Part shown: piece after piece, positions 1 to 8,669 of the stretch
How positions within the stretch are numbered: position 1 is the first letter of the stretch
Layout: every line of letters starts with the position of its first letter
NCBI GenBank assembly: GCA_020861205.1
Contig: JAJBSY010000399.1
Coordinates: 1-8,669, forward strand
DNA: 8,669 bases
Direction: 5' to 3'
Origin: Deltaproteobacteria bacterium
GTDB taxonomy: Bacteria; Desulfobacterota; Desulfovibrionia; Desulfovibrionales; Desulfovibrionaceae
Translations under genes and position numbers: made by a program
The notes under the pieces: model-generated
Seen by the model: only the letters and a program-made list of their open reading frames with translations
Database searches by the model: none
Told to the model about the DNA's origin: nothing

Positions 1-356
<356 letters not shown>

Positions 357-539
357 CCGGGGCCGGCCGCGTATTGATGAACACGGGGGTTTTACTCCGT
401 ACCCCGCAGGGTTCCCCCCGGACCCTTACCAGGGGACGGATTGTAATGAAGGCGACCTTTTCCTCCGTACCGTTACGGGGAAAGGCAAGCCGAAAGCCCG
501 GAAGGGGAGGTCCCTGCCGGAGCATATATCGAGGTAGCT
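357..539 (+). other. rpoB-rpoC intergenic spacer with several small inverted repeats
   Basis: The spacer is 183 nt, longer than the usual short rpoB-rpoC gap. I can see three small potential hairpins in order: CGGGG at 384-388 with CCCCG at 402-406; AGGGT at 408-412 with ACCCT at 422-426, with an inner CC/GG pair and a CCCC loop; and CCGTA..TACGG around 465-480 with a CCGT loop. None is followed by a clear T-run, so none looks like an intrinsic terminator. No convincing promoter is visible. An open frame starting at ATG 334 inside rpoB runs through the whole spacer and stops at TAG 535-537, but it has no ribosome binding site and no recognisable family. It may be an RNA element affecting rpoC translation or mRNA processing, or simply unconstrained spacer. 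Confidence 0.5.
531..535 (+). promoter_or_regulatory. Ribosome binding site of rpoC
   Basis: GAGGT lies four bases before the ATG at 540-542 and fits the 16S rRNA 3' end. It supports this start, which also gives the N-terminus (MSLDDLF) expected for RpoC of this group. Confidence 0.75.
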
Positions 540-4700
<4,161 letters not shown>

Positions 4701-4717
4701 CCGACAGCTCGTAGCTG

Positions 4718-4758
4718 AAAAACACAATGGCCTGCCGAAATCGACAGGCCATTGTGTT
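4718..4758. terminator. Probable bidirectional intrinsic terminator between convergent rpoC and the glycosyltransferase gene
   Basis: A perfect 14-bp inverted repeat: AACACAATGGCCTG at 4721-4734 and its exact reverse complement at 4745-4758, with a 10-nt loop that can pair partly inside. On its left is an A5 run (4718-4722), so transcripts of the minus strand end the stem in a U-run. This is a canonical terminator for the glycosyltransferase gene, whose stop is 114 nt away. In the rpoC direction the stem starts only about 20 nt after the stop codon, but the bases just after it (ACATTCTG) are a poor U-tract. A TTTTT run appears only about 20 nt later, at 4781-4785. Termination of the rpoB-rpoC transcript here is likely but less textbook. 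Confidence 0.8.
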
Positions 4759-4871
4759 ACATTCTGTAAACAGCAGGTTGTTTTTCGGCTTTTCCCCCAA
4801 CAGCAACCGGGCTTGCCGCTCCTTCCATGAACAACCGCCCGGGCGAATCCCTTACCGGCGAAATCTTGTCG

Positions 4872-6059
4872 TCATTCTCCCATGATTAGAGAGAAATACC
4901 GCTGTGGATTGTGCGCGGCCCGGCAAACCGGGGCCGCGTCAGACGCGGCCCGCCTGTTCGCTTCAAGGTTCCGCTCAAAGGCTTCCATTGCCCGGGTCAG
5001 TTCCGCGGGACTGTCACCATCCATGAAAACGCTGCCGTTATTCAGGGAACGCAACTCCTCCTCCATGCTCGTTCCGCGCTGAACAATCGATGAGACCCCC
5101 AACGCCGCGGCTTCAAAAATGATGAATGTGGGCCGCGTCCTGTAATTCCATACCGGGTAGGGCAAGAGGATCGCGTCACAGCGGCTTATGTGGTTGTAGT
5201 ATTCCTGACCGTAAAAGGGTTGAAGGTTCAATTCGATTCGCAAAGGAAACTTCTCTTGCAGCGCCTGCAACAAACCGATTACCTCATCCAGGCTGTCGTC
5301 CCTTCGATGCAACTGGATCGAAAACTTGCCCGCGCCGCCGCCAACCAAATACCGTCCGATGCCGCGCGGAAGAATTTCAAAATTTTTCCCGCAACGCGCC
5401 TCACCCGCGACGCAAAATACGGGCGTATCGTCTTTCTCCCGTCTGCGCGGCGGCAGTGAAGTCGCCATGGGGGTCGGCATGTACCCGACGTGTTTGCCCG
5501 TGTATTGCTCCAAAAGCCGGCATAATGGGATGCTTCCGCCCATTATGGTGAGCGCGTCATGCCGCGAGGCCGCTTCCAACGCGAGACGATGCGCTTCCAA
5601 ATCCGCTGCGTCATCCGGCAGTGATATGTGATTGACGACGATACGCGGCGGCTCTTTCTTTAATCGTTCCAACCACAGGGAATACCCCCACAACATGGGC
5701 GCATTGACGGTATGGCTGAAAAGAACGGTGCCGGGCGCAATGGATTCCTCGACAAACTGATGCAGTTCCCCGGCAAAAGTCTCGCCCAGTTCCCTGGCGT
5801 GCGAAACGGCGTCCTTATCTTCGCATCCGTACGAACTGTACACTATCTCGCTGAGGCAGCACCGGACGCTGTTCACACCGCAGACCCTTCCGAGAAGTTC
5901 GGCATCCTCCTTTGAACAGAAAGCTAGATTCTGGCTTGCAAAAACGGTGCAGGGGACGTTGTTCCGGTCGCAAATATCGTTCAGGATGGCGCTGGTAGAC
6001 ATATGATGCCCCGCAGCCGCGCAGAAACCGGGTTCGATGACATGGAGAGCTCTGGGCAT
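4872..6059 (-). CDS. Putative glycosyltransferase, GT-B/GT4-like
   Basis: A 395-aa protein without signal peptide or obvious membrane segments, so probably cytoplasmic or peripheral. The N-terminal half begins with a beta strand and a glycine/histidine loop (LHVIEPGFCAAAGHH, residues 5-19), as in the acceptor domain of GT-B enzymes. The second half starts with a strand and GEARCGKNF (219-227), where GT4 enzymes bind the nucleotide-sugar phosphates. It ends with CDAILLPYP (294-302) and PTFIIFEAAALGVSSIV (310-326), the classic GT4 C-terminal donor-site pattern. E316 matches the second glutamate of the EX7E motif; the first position seems to be T308, so the motif is incomplete. The first 80 residues contain eight cysteines. 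It lies 24 nt after the radical SAM gene and is probably co-transcribed. A sugar-transfer role is inferred from fold-like motifs; donor and acceptor cannot be predicted. Confidence 0.75.
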   Translation of the reverse strand: MPRALHVIEPGFCAAAGHHMSTSAILNDICDRNNVPCTVFASQNLAFCSKEDAELLGRVCGVNSVRCCLSEIVYSSYGCEDKDAVSHARELGETFAGELHQFVEESIAPGTVLFSHTVNAPMLWGYSLWLERLKKEPPRIVVNHISLPDDAADLEAHRLALEAASRHDALTIMGGSIPLCRLLEQYTGKHVGYMPTPMATSLPPRRREKDDTPVFCVAGEARCGKNFEILPRGIGRYLVGGGAGKFSIQLHRRDDSLDEVIGLLQALQEKFPLRIELNLQPFYGQEYYNHISRCDAILLPYPVWNYRTRPTFIIFEAAALGVSSIVQRGTSMEEELRSLNNGSVFMDGDSPAELTRAMEAFERNLEANRRAASDAAPVCRAAHNPQRYFSLIMGE

Positions 6060-6066
6060 GCTGGGT

Positions 6067-6071
6067 ACCTC
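6067..6071 (-). promoter_or_regulatory. Ribosome binding site of the glycosyltransferase gene
   Basis: On the minus strand GAGGT lies seven bases before the ATG at 6059-6057. It sits in the 24-nt gap after the TAA of the radical SAM gene (6086-6084). It supports the start at MPRALHVIEPGF over any extension upstream into the previous gene. Confidence 0.75.
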
Positions 6072-6083
6072 GCAGACGTAACG

Positions 6084-7448
6084 TTACACGATGCACCGCT
6101 TGTTTGCCGGCCAAAGAGAAACAAAATCGCCCCATTGCCATTCCGGGTCGAGAGAGAGGGCTCGGGTACTGAAAAAAAGGGCGCAATCGTTTCCGTTCCC
6201 GTTGGGAAACATATAAAGACAACCCGGATTGAAAATATAGGTCTCAAGTTGGCTGAAAAAATCCTTAAACGGCACGACGCCGGGTAACACGCATACCCAT
6301 TCAACTTCTCCCGCCGTCTTGCAGGACGCAATCGCTGTTCCAAGGGTGATGGCGTCGGGATCGTGCGCCATGAGACCCTTTTGGCTTGCCCAGTCCCGTA
6401 CGGCCTTGTCTTTGGCGCATACAAAGACGGGCAGCCCAAAATCATCCGCTATCGATGTTATACACGAAGCGGCCCGCTCAAATGGCATGTGTTCGGGAAC
6501 AACAAAGCCCGCCCAGATATTTTTGGGCATGAGGATTTGAATCTTGCCACTGATTCTCTTGCTGTCATCATCCAGGTAAGGGCGATCCCTGTTGACCGTC
6601 GTATACCGGTCTTGTGCGTAACCGGAGCAGTCAAAGGGGATCACTTTTCCCTTCTTGAGTTTAGGGCTTGCCCGCTTTTCCAGGAGTTTGATCCATCCGG
6701 GTGAAATATCGTCCACGCCTGTGCGGGCGTCCCGCCTCGGCATGGGCAGCGGCGCGCTGCAAAGCTCGCACCATTGCAGCTGGGAACCAAATTCTTCCGG
6801 CGTGCGCTCCCACCAGCCGGGTTCTATCGGCCATCCGCCCGGGCCGTCCAGCAACATATCCATAGCCGCCGCAACCTCGCAAAAAAAAGCGCCTTTTGGG
6901 GTAATAGAAGCGGACCAGCTATTTTGCACCCAGCAATTATCGCGTAGCCGTACCCATGTGTCATCGTCTATACCGAGCTCGGCCCGCGTTACGAGCAAAG
7001 GCTGGTGCATACTGGCCGCCGAATGGTCATTGAGCAACTGGTTGCCGAACGTGTCCTGAATGAGTTCAAAATGCTCGGCGTACTGCCTTGTCAGTGATGT
7101 AAACAGCCCTCGCTGATTTCCTGTTTTGCCATACATGGTAAGCAGATGGGCGTTAAAATGCCTTCCGGGTCTCATCCACGGGGTTCCCGGGAGAAGCTCC
7201 TTTCCCCAGTATTTCCTGTAATAGGCAACAAACTTAGCAAACTCGGGATGCAATGTGGGTTCCCCGCCCATGATGCCTACGGTGCCTCTAAATCCTTTCA
7301 TCGACCCCACCGCGCGTTTGAACGTTCGATAATCCATAAAAAAAGGGGTCGCATGATGCCCGCAAAATCGCGTGCAATTGCCGCAACTGTGGATGCATTG
7401 GTTGGTCATTTCAATTTGGATAATGTCCATTTGAGCCGGTGAACGCAT
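6084..7448 (-). CDS. Radical SAM protein with probable auxiliary Fe-S cluster and unassigned C-terminal region
   Basis: A 454-aa radical SAM enzyme. The [4Fe-4S]/SAM-binding motif is C18-x3-C22-x2-C25 (QCIHSCGNC), followed by the unusual continuation TRFCGHH (26-32). The SAM-methionine contact motif is MGGEPTLHPEF (60-70, GGEP at 61-64). A second cysteine set follows, C172, C190 (in TPKGAFFCE), C227 and C230 (CELC), arranged as expected of a SPASM/twitch-type auxiliary cluster. Residues about 310-454 form a separate, W- and F-rich C-terminal region that I do not recognise. The start at 7448 is chosen because AAGGAG lies six bases upstream; extending the frame to 7571 would cross the rlmN terminator. 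The gene is the first of a pair with a glycosyltransferase gene and lies behind a sigma-54-like promoter. Radical SAM membership is firm; a role in modifying a sugar or glycoconjugate is inferred from context only. Confidence 0.88.
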   Translation of the reverse strand: MRSPAQMDIIQIEMTNQCIHSCGNCTRFCGHHATPFFMDYRTFKRAVGSMKGFRGTVGIMGGEPTLHPEFAKFVAYYRKYWGKELLPGTPWMRPGRHFNAHLLTMYGKTGNQRGLFTSLTRQYAEHFELIQDTFGNQLLNDHSAASMHQPLLVTRAELGIDDDTWVRLRDNCWVQNSWSASITPKGAFFCEVAAAMDMLLDGPGGWPIEPGWWERTPEEFGSQLQWCELCSAPLPMPRRDARTGVDDISPGWIKLLEKRASPKLKKGKVIPFDCSGYAQDRYTTVNRDRPYLDDDSKRISGKIQILMPKNIWAGFVVPEHMPFERAASCITSIADDFGLPVFVCAKDKAVRDWASQKGLMAHDPDAITLGTAIASCKTAGEVEWVCVLPGVVPFKDFFSQLETYIFNPGCLYMFPNGNGNDCALFFSTRALSLDPEWQWGDFVSLWPANKRCIV

Positions 7449-7454
7449 AGCAGT

Positions 7455-7460
7455 CTCCTT
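7455..7460 (-). promoter_or_regulatory. Ribosome binding site of the radical SAM gene
   Basis: AAGGAG on the minus strand, six bases before the ATG at 7448-7446. It is the strongest Shine-Dalgarno sequence in the window. It decides the start: the protein begins MRSPAQMDIIQ, which places the radical SAM cysteines at a normal N-terminal position (18-25). Confidence 0.85.
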
Positions 7461-7506
7461 GAGTGGCGATCCGGGCTTTTGTCGGCTTTCTGACATGCGG
7501 ATGATA

Positions 7507-7522
7507 TGCAAAAAATGTACCA
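7507..7522 (-). promoter_or_regulatory. Candidate sigma-54 (-24/-12) promoter for the radical SAM-glycosyltransferase pair
   Basis: On the minus strand the sequence is TGGTACATTTTTTGCA. The invariant GG (7521-7520) and GC (7509-7508) are separated by exactly 10 nt, and both half-sites match the sigma-54 consensus TGGCAC-N5-TTGCA well (one mismatch in the -24 half, none in TTGCA). Transcription would start near 7496, leaving about 48 nt of leader before the ATG at 7448. A TATCAT hexamer just downstream (7506-7501) could act as a sigma-70 -10 box, but no matching -35 box is present at the right distance. No enhancer-binding protein gene is in the window. Confidence 0.55.
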
Positions 7523-7541
7523 TAAAACGATATCCCACGGC

Positions 7542-7584
7542 CATACGAGAAAAAAGGGAGCCTTTCGGCACCCTTTTTCGTATG
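7542..7584 (-). terminator. Intrinsic terminator downstream of rlmN
   Basis: Read on the minus strand, the core is GGGTGCC, loop GAAA, GGCTCCC, then TTTTTT (about 7573-7550). It is a GC-rich stem with one mismatch, a stable GNRA loop and a U-run. The stem is preceded by an A-run that can pair with the U-run, and an outer CATACG/CGTATG pair (7542-7547 and 7579-7584) extends it across a 3-nt bulge. It is about 150 nt downstream of the rlmN stop. It isolates rlmN from the radical SAM gene, whose candidate promoter lies just beyond. It would work less well in the other direction, although a T7 run at 7593-7599 also follows on the + strand. Confidence 0.88.
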
Positions 7585-7732
7585 TCTCACAATTTTTTTG
7601 GATATCCCGCAGGCAAAAATTTCTCCAACCCACCGTCCGCAGGGCGCCCTCTACCTGACGTTCCCGAAGCCTTCCCCCGCCGGTCACGTACATGGCACAA
7701 AGCGCGATCAGACTTTCCGAACGCCGGGAAAA
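7585..7732. other. rlmN 3' untranslated region, no gene seen
   Basis: These 148 bases lie between the rlmN stop codon and its terminator. A minus-strand open frame starting at 7693 crosses the region and the terminator, but it has no ribosome binding site and no recognisable motif. The only local signal is GGGATATC at 7608-7601 (minus strand), which recurs at 7536-7529 beside the candidate sigma-54 promoter. Confidence 0.6.
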
Positions 7733-8669
7733 TCACGCCGGCCGGACCTTCTTTCCCGCATGGACTTCCGCCCGCAGTTGCCCGCAGGCCGCCTTGATGT
7801 CCTGCCCCTTGCTTTTCCGGATGATGGCCGTGATATGCTTCCTGTGCAGCACATCAAGAAATGCGTCCACATCCTCCTGCCTGGGGGCGGCATACGGCGC
7901 GCCCGGAACCGGGTTGTAAACGATCAGGTTGAGTTTGGCCTTGACCCTGGCCATGAGCCTTGCCAGAGCCCGGGCATGTTCCGGCTGGTCGTTCACTCCT
8001 CCGAGCAGCAGATATTCAAAGGTCAGTCTCTCGCGGGTTTTCAGGGGGTACGAAGCGAGCGTGCTGATGAGCTCCTCCAGCGGCCAGCGCTCCGCTTTGG
8101 GCATGATCGCCTCGCGCAGTTCCTGATTCGGCGCATGGAGGGAAACGGCCAGATAGGCGAGACCGCTTTCACCAAGCTCGAGCAGGCCATTCCGCAAACC
8201 GCAGGTGGAAACCGTGATCCGGCGCGGCGAGAAGTTGAAACCCATCGCATGGTTCAATACCTCGAGCGAACGCATCACTTCCCGATAATTCAGCAACGGC
8301 TCGCCCATCCCCATGAAGACCAGGTTGCGCAACCCCGGGCTTTCCTGACCATCGCCGAGGTATTGCCGGGCCACGAACACCTGGCCGAGGATTTCACCCA
8401 TCGTCATGTTCCGGACAAACCCCATCGTCCCCGTGGCGCAAAACGTACACGCCATGGCGCACCCCACCTGGCAGGACAGGCACTGGGTCATGCGGGGCAG
8501 GCTATCACGCGATTCACTGGGTATGAGAACGGTTTCAACGCATTCCCCATCGGCGAGGCGCAGGAGAAATTTCACCGTCCCGTCGGCGCTCTTTTCCTCC
8601 GCGACGATCGCAGGCAAACGGATGGAGCACCGTGCCGCCAGGCTCGCCCGGGTCCCCTGGGAGACGGTG
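7733..8669 (-). CDS. rlmN: Dual-specificity 23S rRNA/tRNA adenine C2-methyltransferase, C-terminal 311 codons (5' end outside window)
   Basis: RlmN is a radical SAM enzyme that methylates C2 of A2503 in 23S rRNA and A37 in some tRNAs, using two conserved cysteines and a protein-bound methylene intermediate. Visible motifs are: the radical SAM cluster C-x3-C-x2-C (GCAMACTFC; codons at 8461-8459, 8449-8447, 8440-8438); the mechanistic cysteine in TQCLSC (codon 8482-8480); GMGEPLLNY; SLHAPNQELR; YLLLGGVND; YNPVPG; and RKSKGQDIKAACGQL near the end, carrying the second mechanistic cysteine (codon 7786-7784). The frame stays open to base 8668, with residues before the TTG at 8617 (SLAARCSIRLP) continuing the normal RlmN sequence. 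That TTG is therefore not the start, and perhaps 50-80 N-terminal residues are missing. The stop is TGA 7735-7733, followed by a strong terminator. Identity is very secure. Confidence 0.96.
   Translation of the reverse strand, partial: TVSQGTRASLAARCSIRLPAIVAEEKSADGTVKFLLRLADGECVETVLIPSESRDSLPRMTQCLSCQVGCAMACTFCATGTMGFVRNMTMGEILGQVFVARQYLGDGQESPGLRNLVFMGMGEPLLNYREVMRSLEVLNHAMGFNFSPRRITVSTCGLRNGLLELGESGLAYLAVSLHAPNQELREAIMPKAERWPLEELISTLASYPLKTRERLTFEYLLLGGVNDQPEHARALARLMARVKAKLNLIVYNPVPGAPYAAPRQEDVDAFLDVLHRKHITAIIRKSKGQDIKAACGQLRAEVHAGKKVRPA

Noticed and set aside
6078..6087. Palindrome GTAACGTTAC at the end of the radical SAM gene
   Set aside because: Only 10 bp, overlapping the stop codon, with no repeats or other sites around it; expected by chance at this length.
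7449..7571. Extension of the radical SAM gene 41 codons upstream to a start at 7571
   Set aside because: The extension would begin inside the rlmN terminator and has no conserved features, whereas the ATG at 7448 has an excellent ribosome binding site.
7406..7693. A 95-codon minus-strand open frame between rlmN and the radical SAM gene
   Set aside because: It crosses the terminator, overlaps the radical SAM start in another frame and lacks a ribosome binding site.
7733..8617. Start of rlmN at the TTG 8617-8615
   Set aside because: The frame is open to the window edge and the residues upstream continue the RlmN sequence; the gene is cut by the window, not starting at this TTG.

Overview
The window looks like a chromosomal segment of a GC-rich proteobacterium, most likely a sulfate-reducing or Desulfovibrio-type bacterium (Desulfovibrionaceae). 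This rests on the residue-level character of RpoC and RlmN and on a good -24/-12 type promoter. It is a judgement from remembered protein families, not a computed phylogeny.

Left part (1-4700, + strand): the last 117 codons of rpoB, a 183-nt spacer that is long for rpoB-rpoC and contains several small inverted repeats, and a complete rpoC (1386 aa) with both zinc sites, the catalytic NADFDGD loop, bridge helix, trigger loop and the large insertion typical of proteobacteria. A strong hairpin at 4721-4758 closes the unit. It has an A-run on its left, so it also fits termination of the convergent minus-strand genes.

Middle part (4872-7448, - strand): a two-gene unit, transcribed right to left. 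The first gene encodes a 454-aa radical SAM protein (Cx3Cx2C, GGEP motif, four further cysteines suggesting a second Fe-S cluster, and a C-terminal region I cannot assign). The second, 24 nt downstream, encodes a 395-aa protein resembling a GT-B/GT4-like glycosyltransferase. Upstream of the pair is a sequence with exact sigma-54 spacing (TGGTAC-N5-TTGCA), about 60 nt before the start codon. Sampled base composition here is lower in GC than in the flanking genes. The pair probably acts on a surface glycan or glycoconjugate, but substrate and reaction are unknown. This is the only accessory-looking part of the window and the best candidate for undescribed biology.

Right part (7542-8669, - strand): the C-terminal 311 codons of rlmN (23S rRNA A2503/tRNA A37 C2-methyltransferase), running off the right edge at its 5' end. 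It is followed by about 150 nt of apparently non-coding DNA and a textbook intrinsic terminator with a GAAA loop.

The window has two housekeeping ends (transcription, rRNA methylation) and a small inserted or locally retained rSAM-glycosyltransferase module between them. I see no tRNA, rRNA, CRISPR array, insertion sequence or attachment site.
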